DNA of 53,792 nt from Sphingomonadaceae bacterium (GTDB lineage Bacteria; Pseudomonadota; Alphaproteobacteria; Sphingomonadales; Sphingomonadaceae). Each line of letters opens with the position of its first letter. Position 1 is the first letter of the stretch. Below are positions 45,106 to 53,226 of the stretch, one piece after another. The position numbers and the translations under genes were made by a program. The notes under the pieces are model-generated. The model ran no database searches, was not told the DNA's origin, and was given only the letters and a program-made list of their open reading frames with translations. Location of the stretch: positions 1 through 53,792 of the forward strand of contig JANYGB010000009.1 of assembly GCA_025359445.1 (NCBI GenBank), given 5' to 3'.

Positions 45106-46680
45106 GTGACTCACGACGTCATCATCATCGGCTCGGGCGCTGCTGGCCTGACGGCGGCACTCGCGCTGGCTGAAAAGCGCAAAGTGCTGGTGCTCGCCAA
45201 GGGCGAGCTGACCGGCGGATCGACCGCTTGGGCGCAGGGCGGGATCGCGGCGGTGCTCGATGCTGGCGACACCTTCGAGAACCACATCAAGGATACGATG
45301 GTCGCGGGCGCGGGGCTCAACCGGCTTGAGACGGTCGAATTCGTGATCGAACGCGCGCCGCACGCGATCGACCGGCTGGTCCAGCTTGGCGTGCCGTTCA
45401 ACACTGAAGACGAGCACCTCCACCTGACCCGCGAGGGCGGGCATTCGCACCGGCGCATCGTCCATGTGGCGGATGCGACCGGCTGGGCGGTGCAGGAGGC
45501 ACTTCTGAATGCCGCCAAGGCCAATCCCAACATCACCCTGCTGCCGCACCAGGCCTGCATCGACCTGATTACCGGCAAGCACGAGCAGCGTTACTCAGGC
45601 TCGGGCCGGGTCTGGGGAGTCTATGCGCTCGATGAGACCACCGGCAAGGTCGTCGCTCACACCGCCAAGGCCACCGTTCTGGCCACCGGCGGCGCAGGCC
45701 GGGTGTACCAGTTCAGCACCGCACCCCGAGGCGCGACCGGTGACGGGATCGCAATGGCCTGGCGCGCGGGCTGCCGGGTCGGCAACATGGAAATGATGCA
45801 GTTTCACCCGACCTGTCTTTACAATCTTGAGGTCAAGAATTTCCTGATTACCGAGGCGGTGCGCGGCGAAGGCGGGCACTTGCTCAACCCGCGCACCGGG
45901 CACCGCTATATGCCCGATTACGACGAGCGCGCCGAACTCGCCCCGCGCGATATCGTTGCCCGCGCCAACGATGCCGAGATCAAGCGCGACGGGCTCGATT
46001 ATGTCCATCTCGACATCAGCCACCAGCCCGCCGAGTTCGTGAAGGGGCACTTCCCCAACATCTACGAAAAGCTGCTTGGCCTTGGCATCGACATGACCAC
46101 GCAGCCGATCCCGGTGGTCCCCGCGCAGCATTACACCTGCGGCGGGATCATGATCGACCTTGCCGGGCGGACCGACCTTCCTGGGCTTTATGCCGCGGGC
46201 GAATGCACCGAATCTGGCCTGCACGGAGCGAACCGCCTCGCCTCCAATAGCCTGCTTGAATGCTTCGTGTTCGGCGAAGCGGCGGCGGCGGACATCCTCG
46301 CCCGGTGGGACGAGTTCGACGCTCCCCCGCCGGTGCGCCCGTGGGATGCGAGCCGGGTCACCGATTCTGACGAAGAGGTCATCATCAAGCAGAACTGGAC
46401 CGAAATCCGCCGCTTCATGTGGAATTACGTCGGGATCGTGCGGACCACCAAACGGCTCGAACGCGCCGCGCACCGGATCCAGATGATGTTCGGCGAGGTC
46501 GAGGATTATTACGGCCACTTCCGCGTTTCAACCGACCTGATCGAACTGCGCAACCTGCTGCAATGCGCTGACCTGATCGTGCGTTCGGCGCTCGCCCGGC
46601 ACGAAAGCCGCGGGCTGCACTTCACGCTCGATTATCCCAAGACGCTGGCGGTGGCGAAGGACACGGTGCTGGTTCCGTAA
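45106..46680 (+). CDS. nadB: L-aspartate oxidase
   Basis: A flavoenzyme that oxidises L-aspartate to iminoaspartate, the first step of de novo NAD synthesis. The 524-residue protein has the FAD-binding GSGAAGLTAAL (9-19), the GGSTAWAQGGIAAV substrate-loop signature, VLATGGAGRVYQFSTAPRGATGDG and the HPTCLYN and GRTDLPGLYAAGECTESGLHGANRLASN blocks. It separates from succinate dehydrogenase/fumarate reductase by length and the AQGGIAA motif. The start is GTG 45106, ten bases after the ABC ATPase gene. nadA and nadC are not in the window. Confidence 0.96.
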   Translation: MTHDVIIIGSGAAGLTAALALAEKRKVLVLAKGELTGGSTAWAQGGIAAVLDAGDTFENHIKDTMVAGAGLNRLETVEFVIERAPHAIDRLVQLGVPFNTEDEHLHLTREGGHSHRRIVHVADATGWAVQEALLNAAKANPNITLLPHQACIDLITGKHEQRYSGSGRVWGVYALDETTGKVVAHTAKATVLATGGAGRVYQFSTAPRGATGDGIAMAWRAGCRVGNMEMMQFHPTCLYNLEVKNFLITEAVRGEGGHLLNPRTGHRYMPDYDERAELAPRDIVARANDAEIKRDGLDYVHLDISHQPAEFVKGHFPNIYEKLLGLGIDMTTQPIPVVPAQHYTCGGIMIDLAGRTDLPGLYAAGECTESGLHGANRLASNSLLECFVFGEAAAADILARWDEFDAPPPVRPWDASRVTDSDEEVIIKQNWTEIRRFMWNYVGIVRTTKRLERAAHRIQMMFGEVEDYYGHFRVSTDLIELRNLLQCADLIVRSALARHESRGLHFTLDYPKTLAVAKDTVLVP

Positions 46681-46684
46681 GCTG

Positions 46685-46702
46685 CTGTCACAGCAGTGTC
46701 AT
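46685..46702 (+). promoter_or_regulatory. Pho-box-like site upstream of ppk2
   Basis: CTGTCAC (46685-46691), a 4-base spacer and GTGTCAT (46696-46702) resemble the two 7-bp half-sites of a PhoB box (CTGTCAT-N4-CTGTCAT), with one mismatch in each. It lies about 100 bases before the polyphosphate kinase start. It overlaps a perfect inverted repeat (CTGCTG 46682-46687, CAGCAG 46691-46696) right after the nadB stop, which might instead be a termination hairpin. Confidence 0.4.
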
Positions 46703-46804
46703 GGCAAGCTGGTCATAAGCTAAGCGTTCGGGAACAATTGCACGGTAAGGTGGCGATTCGCCGCGCGCTGGACTATGGCGCACCACGGGGCTGAAAGGAT
46801 TTGC

Positions 46805-47857
46805 ATGACCTCGCAACCGGGCGGAGGCAAGAACGTCGCCGCCGCGATCGACCGCGCATTGGCCGACGAGCGCAGTGCCGCCGCGCAGGCAATGCAAGAA
46901 GCGACGCTCGACGATCTGTCCGGACAAGGCGGGGCGGAAGCCCGCGCCGGGATCGATGCTTTGCTGGCCGTGGCAGCGCCCGACGATGCGGCGCGCATCC
47001 GCGCGCATCTTGGCCTGCCCAAGCCCGCCGGGCACCCGCGCCAGACCAGCGACGAGCTGGCCGACGACTGGGCCACCGGCGGCTATCCTTACAAATACAA
47101 GATGCTGCGCAAGGATTACGAGCGGCAGAAGTTCCAGCTCCAGACCGAACTCCTGAAGCTGCAATCGTGGGTCAAGGAAGACCGCCAGCGGGTAATCATC
47201 TTGTTCGAAGGCCGCGATGCTGCCGGCAAGGGCGGCGCAATCAAGCGCTTCATGGAACACCTCAACCCGCGCGGCGCGCGCGTGGTCGCGCTTGAAAAGC
47301 CGAGCGAGGTGGAACGCGGGCAATGGTATTTTCAGCGCTATGCCGAACACTTGCCCACCACCGGCGAAATCGTGCTGTTTGACCGCAGCTGGTACAACCG
47401 CGCCGGGGTCGAGCGGGTTATGGGGTTCTGCTCGGACAGCGAGTACGAGGAATTTCTCCACCAGGCCCCCGAGTTCGAACGAAACCTGGTGCGCAGCGGG
47501 ATCCACCTGTTCAAGTTCTGGTTTTCGGTCAGCCGCGAAGAACAGCGCCGCCGCTTTACCGAGCGCAAGGTCCATCCGCTCAAGCAATGGAAGCTGTCCT
47601 CGATCGACCTCGCCAGCCTCGACAAATGGGATGACTATACCCAGGGCAAGGAAGCGATGTTCGCCGCGACCGACACCGCCGACAGCCCGTGGACTGTCAT
47701 CAAGAGCGACGACAAGAAACGCGCGCGCCTGAACGCGATGCGTTTTGTTCTGCAATCGCTACCCTACAAGGACAAGGATCCCGAACGGGTCGGCGCGGTC
47801 GATGCGCGGATCGTCGGCCCGGCCAGCGTGATCCACGAGCGCGGGGAGAAGGGCTGA
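46805..47857 (+). CDS. ppk2: Polyphosphate kinase 2
   Basis: A 350-residue PPK2 enzyme, which transfers phosphate between polyphosphate and nucleoside di- or monophosphates. The P-loop ILFEGRDAAGKGGAIKRF, the lid module and the Walker B-like LFDRSWYNRAGVERVMGF are intact, as are KFWFSVSREEQRRRF and LSSIDLASLDKWDDY. It begins with about 85 residues before the conserved KYKMLRKDYERQKFQLQTELLKLQ. ATG 46805 has AAAGGA upstream; an earlier ATG at 46775 lacks one. Whether it prefers GDP or ADP is not clear. A Pho-box-like site lies upstream. Confidence 0.94.
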   Translation: MTSQPGGGKNVAAAIDRALADERSAAAQAMQEATLDDLSGQGGAEARAGIDALLAVAAPDDAARIRAHLGLPKPAGHPRQTSDELADDWATGGYPYKYKMLRKDYERQKFQLQTELLKLQSWVKEDRQRVIILFEGRDAAGKGGAIKRFMEHLNPRGARVVALEKPSEVERGQWYFQRYAEHLPTTGEIVLFDRSWYNRAGVERVMGFCSDSEYEEFLHQAPEFERNLVRSGIHLFKFWFSVSREEQRRRFTERKVHPLKQWKLSSIDLASLDKWDDYTQGKEAMFAATDTADSPWTVIKSDDKKRARLNAMRFVLQSLPYKDKDPERVGAVDARIVGPASVIHERGEKG

Positions 47858-47976
47858 GCGTGCTGCAACTGCAATCGTTCCTATAACGAACTATGGGACG
47901 AAGGTGACCTGCACCCTTGCGCAACCTCTCATTCCCGTTAGGTTTCACCCCGAAACGTATAAAACGGGGAGCAGAC

Positions 47977-48858
47977 ATGCCGCAGATCACTGCCAACGGA
48001 ATCCAGCTTGAGTACGAAACCTATGGCGACAAGGCCAATCCGCCACTGCTGCTAGTGATGGGGTTGGGCGCGCAGCTGACGCTGTGGCCGATGGAATTTG
48101 TCGAGGCGCTGGTCGCGCGCGGCTATTATGTGATCCGTTATGACAACCGCGACATCGGGCTCAGCCAGAAATTCGGGGAACACGGCATTCCCAATTTCCG
48201 CAGGGTTGCGCTCAAACGCATGATCGGCTGGCGCTCGAAGTTGCCGTACCGGCTGACCGACATGGCCAAGGATGCCGCCGGGTTGCTCGACGCACTGGGC
48301 ATTGCCAAAGCGCACGTGGTCGGAGCGTCGATGGGCGGGATGATCGTGCAATTGCTGGCGATCGAGCACCCCGAAAAAGTGCTGACCATGACCTCGATCA
48401 TGTCGACCACCGGCAACCGCAAAGTGCCTCCGGCCAAGCCCGAGGCAATGAATGCACTGCTCAACCGCGCGCCCGCTGGCGCAACGCTCGAGCAGGTCAT
48501 GCCGATCGGGATCAGCGTCAACCGCGCAATTGGCTCGCCCGGCTACCCGGCAGCAGAAGAACGCCTCCGCGCTAACATCACCCGGGATTTTAACCGCAGC
48601 TTCTACCCCGAAGGCGCGGCGCGGCAGATCTCGGCGATCGTCGACGATGGTGACCGCCGCAAGCGGCTCGCCAAAGTGACGACCCCCACACTTGTAATCC
48701 ACGGCGTCCACGATCCACTGGTTCCGGTCGAAGGCGGACGCGATACCGCGCAGGCTATTCGCGGGGCCAAGCTGCTCGAAATCGACGGCATGGGCCATGA
48801 CCTGCCCCCCGAACTGGTCGAGCAGATGGCGGATGCGATCGCGGCCCATGCAAAGTAG
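47977..48858 (+). CDS. Alpha/beta fold hydrolase
   Basis: A 293-residue alpha/beta hydrolase. The nucleophile elbow is GASMGG with Ser118, the acid is probably Asp in VIHGVHDPLVP, and the base is His in GMGHDLPPEL. The oxyanion region is LLLVMGLGAQLTLW. It resembles the many esterase/epoxide hydrolase-like proteins with the N-terminus ITANGIQLEYETYG; the substrate is unknown. ATG 47977 has a GGGGAG site. It is 119 bases behind ppk2. Confidence 0.9.
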   Translation: MPQITANGIQLEYETYGDKANPPLLLVMGLGAQLTLWPMEFVEALVARGYYVIRYDNRDIGLSQKFGEHGIPNFRRVALKRMIGWRSKLPYRLTDMAKDAAGLLDALGIAKAHVVGASMGGMIVQLLAIEHPEKVLTMTSIMSTTGNRKVPPAKPEAMNALLNRAPAGATLEQVMPIGISVNRAIGSPGYPAAEERLRANITRDFNRSFYPEGAARQISAIVDDGDRRKRLAKVTTPTLVIHGVHDPLVPVEGGRDTAQAIRGAKLLEIDGMGHDLPPELVEQMADAIAAHAK

Positions 48859-49060
48859 GAGTTAATGGACAGGCTGGCGGGGTCCGTCTCCACTGCTGCC
48901 ACAGCCGTTCAGTTTGCAGCGGTTTTTGGGTGCGTCGGCGGGGCGGAACGAATGACCGTTTTGGGGTGGAAAGCGGTCTGCAAGCTTTGTGAAGAATGTT
49001 TATCAATGCGGATCACCGGGGGAAAGCAGGCCCACTCTATGCGGCGCCGGATGAACGAGA

Positions 49061-49492
49061 TCAGCCACGGCACTCAGTTTGGATGGCCTTTATCGGGGGA
49101 CCGGCATCGCTTTGCAAAAGCAATGCGCGCGGGGAACCCCGGTAAACCTCAATCGGTACGGCAGGTTCTGGGCCCGGCCCGAAGGCCAATACGGTACCGC
49201 GATGCACCACGCGCATTGGGCTAGCGAGGTCAAGATAGGCGTTATAGCGGCCTTGCCGGGCAGTAAAGGCGACCGCTCGGTCGGACGTTGATGTCACCGC
49301 AACTAGGGCGTCTGGGGTAAGACGGAAGAGTGTTTGGGCATCAACGCCATAACAGCCATAGAGGTCGCCCAGGTCGCGTTTATCGATCGGGTGGCCACGA
49401 ACCACTGCGAAGGCAATCAGTGCTATCGCAAATATTGTGAGTAGCGTGGCGAAGGTTTTGGGCCAGCGATGAACGGTAGTGATGACATCCAT
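49061..49492 (-). CDS. Hypothetical membrane-anchored protein
   Basis: A 143-residue protein with a single N-terminal membrane helix (LLTIFAIALIAFAVV). The likely extracytoplasmic domain contains LGDLYGCYGVDAQTLFRLTPDALV, SDRAVAFTARQGRYNAYLDLASPM and PIEVYRGSPRALLLQS. I do not recognise the family. ATG 49492 has GAGGCG upstream; an ATG at 49552 would add 20 residues. Upstream and downstream gaps of about 200 bases hold nothing recognisable. Coding seems real from the coherent helix-plus-domain layout, but support is moderate. Confidence 0.6.
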   Translation of the reverse strand: MDVITTVHRWPKTFATLLTIFAIALIAFAVVRGHPIDKRDLGDLYGCYGVDAQTLFRLTPDALVAVTSTSDRAVAFTARQGRYNAYLDLASPMRVVHRGTVLAFGPGPEPAVPIEVYRGSPRALLLQSDAGPPIKAIQTECRG

Positions 49493-49667
49493 GGTCGCCT
49501 CACGAAACGGGTCGATTGCTGCGGAGACTAAGGCCAGAAAGTTATTACGCAAGAACGGCGGATTTTGGGTATTGGCTCGCAGGTCGTGGCAGGCTTAATC
49601 CGGGTTGTTTCCGGACAGTCCAGTCTTGGTCCAGGGGCCGGATAACGATATCCGAACTCGCACCTCG

Positions 49668-49919
49668 TCAGAAATGCCACCCCAGCATCCGGCCGACAAA
49701 AATCAGTACGATCGCGCCGATCACCGAGGCGAAGCAGCCGGCGCGGCGGAAGCCTTCGCCATATCTGCCGCGGCCCGCGACGAGGCCCGCGAGCAGCGAG
49801 CCGCCGACTCCGAGCAGGATCGTCATCCAGAAGCCCATCGTTACATCGCCCCAGTAGATCCAGCGGGCAAGCACGCCAACGAACAGGCCGGAAAAGAGCG
49901 CGCCGATCAGATTGAACAT
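49668..49919 (-). CDS. GlsB/YeaQ/YmgE family stress response membrane protein
   Basis: An 83-residue protein with three hydrophobic segments: LIGALFSGLFVGVLARWI, GFWMTILLGVGGSLLAGLV and AGCFASVIGAIVLIFVGRML. The pattern of a Gly-rich central helix (GVGGSLLAGLVAG) matches the transglycosylase-associated/YeaQ family, small inner-membrane proteins induced by stress. The molecular function is unknown. It is transcribed away from nrdA, across a 570-base non-coding stretch. Confidence 0.88.
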   Translation of the reverse strand: MFNLIGALFSGLFVGVLARWIYWGDVTMGFWMTILLGVGGSLLAGLVAGRGRYGEGFRRAGCFASVIGAIVLIFVGRMLGWHF

Positions 49920-50188
49920 GGGCCAGGTCTCCGAGAGTGACGTGCCGCTTAAATAGGAGGCCCAATGAGGTGATCAAGGGGCAGCTGCGAACACGCTTTC
50001 TCCCGCCTTGTAACGCAACAAGATTGCCCGCCTCGATTCTTTCTGTGTCAACGTGCGCAGCGCCGTTTTGCCGGACAAATTTTTTTCACAAAAGCATTTT
50101 GACTCTTGCGTTGGTGAGCAGTGGCGCATTTCCCGCGCGTCGCTGCGGCGCGGCATGGACCGGCGCCGCCACACCAGCCGCCCGCGAT

Positions 50189-50207
50189 GGTAAACACTCA
50201 ATTTACC
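50189..50207. repeat. Inverted repeat GGTAAA-N7-TTTACC upstream of nrdA
   Basis: GGTAAA (50189-50194) and TTTACC (50202-50207) are perfect 6-bp arms with a 7-base spacer, lying 285 bases before nrdA. It is symmetrical enough to be an operator, but I cannot assign a regulator. It does not match the NrdR box consensus. The remainder of 49920-50380 holds AT-rich stretches and no gene I can support. Confidence 0.35.
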
Positions 50208-50384
50208 GCTTGCGCGCGATTCAGGATGCGGCACTATAGGTGGTGGTTATGCTTTGGGGGTAACCTACCAGACCTAGTATCGACCGCTTTGCGCCACGCG
50301 CGTCATGCGGACCGATTCGGGCTTGGGACAGGGGTATATGCGGGATGGTCCGGGGATGAAATCGGGATAAGTTTTTCTCGTTTC

Positions 50385-50450
50385 GTTCTCATAATTTGCT
50401 AAAGCGGGTGCCCACATCGGCGCGCCCGCCGATTCGAACGAAATGAGAAC
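50385..50450 (+). promoter_or_regulatory. LexA-type SOS box and nested hairpin upstream of nrdA
   Basis: GAAC (50436-50439), seven bases, GAAC (50447-50450) is an exact match to the direct-repeat LexA box of alphaproteobacteria (GTTC-N7-GTTC and its complement), 42 bases upstream of the nrdA start. The region is also a long inverted repeat: GTTCTCAT (50385-50392) with ATGAGAAC (50443-50450) flank an inner stem GCGGGTGC (50404-50411) with GCGCCCGC (50422-50429). DNA-damage control of nucleotide reduction is biologically sensible. Confidence 0.55.
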
Positions 50451-50491
50451 ATGCACTGCGGTGCCGGTTGAACGAAAATTGGGGGCGACAA

Positions 50492-52534
50492 GTGGAATTC
50501 AGGAACGGGGATGAGCCGGAAATGGCGCAAGTTGAAACAATGTTGGCAGGAGCGCACGGGACTCCCCCCACGCCCGCACAGGAAATGGCTTTACCGATGC
50601 ACGACAAGACCGATGCTGGATCGCAAGACCTGGTGGAACAACTTGGCGCCGCCGCGCTGGCCGGAGCCGTGCAGGCTGCCGCCGAAGCCTCGTCCGCCAA
50701 GCCGCCGCAGGACGATTCCAAATCGATTCACGATCGCCGCTTTACGATTGCAGTGGACCACGCGCGGGATGCCTTGCTGACCGACTTCGGCAAGGAAACG
50801 CTCGACGACCGCTACCTGCTCCCCGGTGAGCAGTATCAGGACCTGTTCGCCAGGGTCGCCGATGCCTATGCTGACGATGAGCCGCACGCCCAGCGGCTGT
50901 ACGATTACATCTCCAAGCTGTGGTTCATGCCTGCCACCCCGATCCTCTCGAACGGCGGGACCAACCGAGGACTGCCGATCAGCTGCTACCTGAATTCAGT
51001 GTCAGACAGCCTCGAAGGCATCGTCGGGACCTGGAACGAAAACGTCTGGCTCGCCAGCCGCGGCGGCGGGATCGGGACGTATTGGGGCAATGTGCGCGGG
51101 ATCGGTGAGCCGGTCGGGCTCAACGGCAAGACCAGCGGGATCATCCCGTTCGTGCGAGTGATGGACAGCCTGACGCTCGCCATTTCGCAAGGCTCGCTGC
51201 GGCGCGGTTCGGCGGCGTGCTACCTCGACGTTTCGCATCCCGAAATCGAGGAGTTCCTCGAAATCCGCAAACCCTCAGGCGATTTCAACCGCAAGGCTTT
51301 GAACCTGCACCACGGCGTGTTGCTGTCGGACAAATTCATGGAAGCGGTGCGCGACGGCGGCGATTTCGATCTGGTCAGCCCCAAGGATGGGTCGGTGCGC
51401 AGCACGATCAATGCCCGCGCGCTGTTCCAGAAGCTGGTCGAAACCCGGCTGGCGACGGGCGAGCCCTATATCGTGTTCTCCGATACGGTGAACCGGATGA
51501 TGCCCAAACATCACCGCGACCTGGGGCTCAAGGTCTCGACCTCGAACCTGTGCTCGGAAATCACCCTGCCGACCGGCAAGGATCACCTCGGCAATGACCG
51601 CACTGCGGTGTGCTGCCTGTCCTCACTCAACCTTGAAACCTGGGAAGAGTGGAAGGACGACGACCGCTTCATCGAAGACGTGCTGCGCTGCCTTGACAAC
51701 GTATTGCAGGACTACATCGACCGCGCTCCGCCTGAAATGGCCCGCGCGAAGTATTCGGCCTCGCGCGAACGCTCGGTCGGCATGGGGGTGATGGGCTTCC
51801 ATTCGTACCTGCAGATGAAGAACATCGGCTTTGAAAGCGCCATGGCCAAGGCGCTCAACTTCAAGATGTTTCGCCACATCTCGGCCAAGGCCGATGAGGC
51901 GAGCCTGGTGCTCGCGCAGGAACGCGGGGCTTGCCCCGATGCTGCCGACATGGGCGTGATGCAGCGCTTCAGCTGCAAGATGGCGATCGCGCCGACCGCG
52001 TCGATTTCGATCATCTGCGGCGGCACTTCCGCCTGCATCGAGCCGATCCCGGCAAACATCTACACGCACAAGACGCTGTCGGGCAGCTTCGTGGTCAAGA
52101 ACCCGTATCTGGAAAAGCTGCTGGCTTCGAAGAGCAAGGATTCGACCAACGTGTGGAATTCGATCCTTGAGCACGGCGGCTCGGTCCAGCACCTCGATTT
52201 CCTGAGCAGCCAAGAAAAGGACGTGTACAAGACTAGCTTCGAGATCGACCAGCGCTGGCTGCTCGAATTCGCGGCGGACCGTACGCCCTATATCGATCAG
52301 GCGCAGTCCTTGAACCTGTACATCCCCGCCGATGTCGAGAAGTGGGACCTGATGCACCTCCACCTGCAAGCCTGGGAAAAGGGCATCAAGAGCCTTTATT
52401 ACCTGCGCTCGAAGTCAGTCCAGCGCGCCGGGTTTGCTGGCGGGGTCGAGGCGGACAATACCTCCGACGCGCCCCGGATCGAACTGACTGCGGGCGAGCA
52501 GACCGATTACGAGGAATGCCTGGCCTGCCAGTAG
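50492..52534 (+). CDS. nrdA: Ribonucleoside-diphosphate reductase, alpha subunit (class I)
   Basis: The catalytic subunit that makes deoxyribonucleotides. The active-site residues are visible: the first redox Cys in GLPISCYLNS, the thiyl-radical Cys with Asn and Glu in SNLCSEITLPT, and the second redox Cys in AVCCLSSLNLETW. The mobile C-terminal pair is in EECLACQ. The allosteric specificity loop region (LASRGGGIGTYWGNVRGIGE) is present. The N-terminal 70 residues are Ala- and Pro-rich and do not form an ATP-cone, so the overall-activity site of E. coli NrdA appears absent. GTG 50492 has GGGGG six bases upstream; TTG 50468 and ATG 50522 are alternatives. The protein is about 680 residues. nrdB follows after two small genes. 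Confidence 0.96.
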   Translation: MEFRNGDEPEMAQVETMLAGAHGTPPTPAQEMALPMHDKTDAGSQDLVEQLGAAALAGAVQAAAEASSAKPPQDDSKSIHDRRFTIAVDHARDALLTDFGKETLDDRYLLPGEQYQDLFARVADAYADDEPHAQRLYDYISKLWFMPATPILSNGGTNRGLPISCYLNSVSDSLEGIVGTWNENVWLASRGGGIGTYWGNVRGIGEPVGLNGKTSGIIPFVRVMDSLTLAISQGSLRRGSAACYLDVSHPEIEEFLEIRKPSGDFNRKALNLHHGVLLSDKFMEAVRDGGDFDLVSPKDGSVRSTINARALFQKLVETRLATGEPYIVFSDTVNRMMPKHHRDLGLKVSTSNLCSEITLPTGKDHLGNDRTAVCCLSSLNLETWEEWKDDDRFIEDVLRCLDNVLQDYIDRAPPEMARAKYSASRERSVGMGVMGFHSYLQMKNIGFESAMAKALNFKMFRHISAKADEASLVLAQERGACPDAADMGVMQRFSCKMAIAPTASISIICGGTSACIEPIPANIYTHKTLSGSFVVKNPYLEKLLASKSKDSTNVWNSILEHGGSVQHLDFLSSQEKDVYKTSFEIDQRWLLEFAADRTPYIDQAQSLNLYIPADVEKWDLMHLHLQAWEKGIKSLYYLRSKSVQRAGFAGGVEADNTSDAPRIELTAGEQTDYEECLACQ

Positions 52535-52557
52535 GCAGCCAGGCTGCACGTCCCGCA

Positions 52558-52797
52558 ATGACTCTCGGCACCTTCGCCCCTGCGATGGCCGCGCTGGGCA
52601 GCTTGCTGATGGCCGCGCGCGCCGTGGCGGCGCTGTCGGCCTTGCCTGCGGCATCGGGCTTGGGTGCCGATCCGGTGCGGCGCGGGAACGAGCGCCGCGC
52701 GATCCTCACCGCGCTGCTTGCCGCGCTGGCCTTGCCCGCGCTGTTATGGCTGGCGCTAAACCGGCTGAGCGATGCCGGTCTGATGGAGCTGTTCTGA
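52558..52797 (+). CDS. Small hypothetical membrane protein between nrdA and nrdB
   Basis: A 79-residue protein with two hydrophobic stretches (APAMAALGSLLMAARAVAALSAL and RAILTALLAALALPALLWLAL) joined by a charged loop DPVRRGNERR, and the ending SDAGLMELF. I do not recognise a family. It begins 23 bases after nrdA and its stop overlaps the start of the PepSY-type gene as TGATG, so it sits in a coupled arrangement. No clear Shine-Dalgarno is seen before the ATG. Confidence 0.68.
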   Translation: MTLGTFAPAMAALGSLLMAARAVAALSALPAASGLGADPVRRGNERRAILTALLAALALPALLWLALNRLSDAGLMELF

Positions 52798-53177
52798 TGC
52801 GTAAATACCATCGCTGGTTGTCCGTACTGTTCGGTGTGGTCCTGCTGTGGATCGCGGTGACCGGCGTCATGATCCAGCTCGCCGAATTCAAGGCCGATAG
52901 CGAGCCGCGCCCGGCTTCGGTCGCTGCCCCGGCTGGCTTCATCTGCCCCGCCGACATGACCTGCCGGCCCAAGCCCGATTCCAACGGAGCCAAGGCTTGG
53001 TCGAACTGGCTGATGCACCTCCATTCGGGCGAGGAGTTCGGGCCGGTCGGCACCTGGCTCTCGATCGCCGGCGGCCTAGCGCTGGTGTTCTTCGGCTTTT
53101 CTGGCCTGTGGATGTACCTCCGCATGTGGTCGCACCGCCGCCGCAACAGCCACAAACCAGCCTGGTTCTGGAAATAA
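52797..53177 (+). CDS. PepSY-associated transmembrane protein
   Basis: A 126-residue protein with two membrane helices: YHRWLSVLFGVVLLWIAVTGVMI at the N-terminus and VGTWLSIAGGLALVFFGFSGLWMYL near the C-terminus. A periplasmic loop between them carries the pair ICPADMTCRP and the segment NWLMHLHSGEEFGPVG. The HRW-L-x-x-x-x-G and H-L-H-S-G patterns are those of PepSY_TM proteins, which are linked to iron or redox functions at the membrane. The loop Cys pair may be redox-active or metal-binding. The start overlaps the preceding stop as TGATG. It lies 49 bases before nrdB, suggesting co-transcription with the reductase. Confidence 0.78.
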   Translation: MRKYHRWLSVLFGVVLLWIAVTGVMIQLAEFKADSEPRPASVAAPAGFICPADMTCRPKPDSNGAKAWSNWLMHLHSGEEFGPVGTWLSIAGGLALVFFGFSGLWMYLRMWSHRRRNSHKPAWFWK

Positions 53178-53226
53178 TCGCCTTTCTGCTATCCTGTCCA
53201 ATCGCCTGCCTGACGGAGTCTGATCC

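Noticed and set aside
48865..49224. Plus-strand 119-codon open frame with AGGAG just before the ATG
   Set aside because: The Shine-Dalgarno spacing is very short (three bases), the translation has no signal, helix or motif, and half of it overlaps the minus-strand hypothetical gene.
49974..50234. Minus-strand 86-codon open frame in the nrdA upstream region
   Set aside because: No ribosome site, highly basic and Cys/Arg-rich translation without a pattern; it overlaps putative control elements.
49920..50467. Possible riboswitch (for example cobalamin) before nrdA
   Set aside because: I see none of the conserved core elements, and the reductase is class I rather than B12-dependent.
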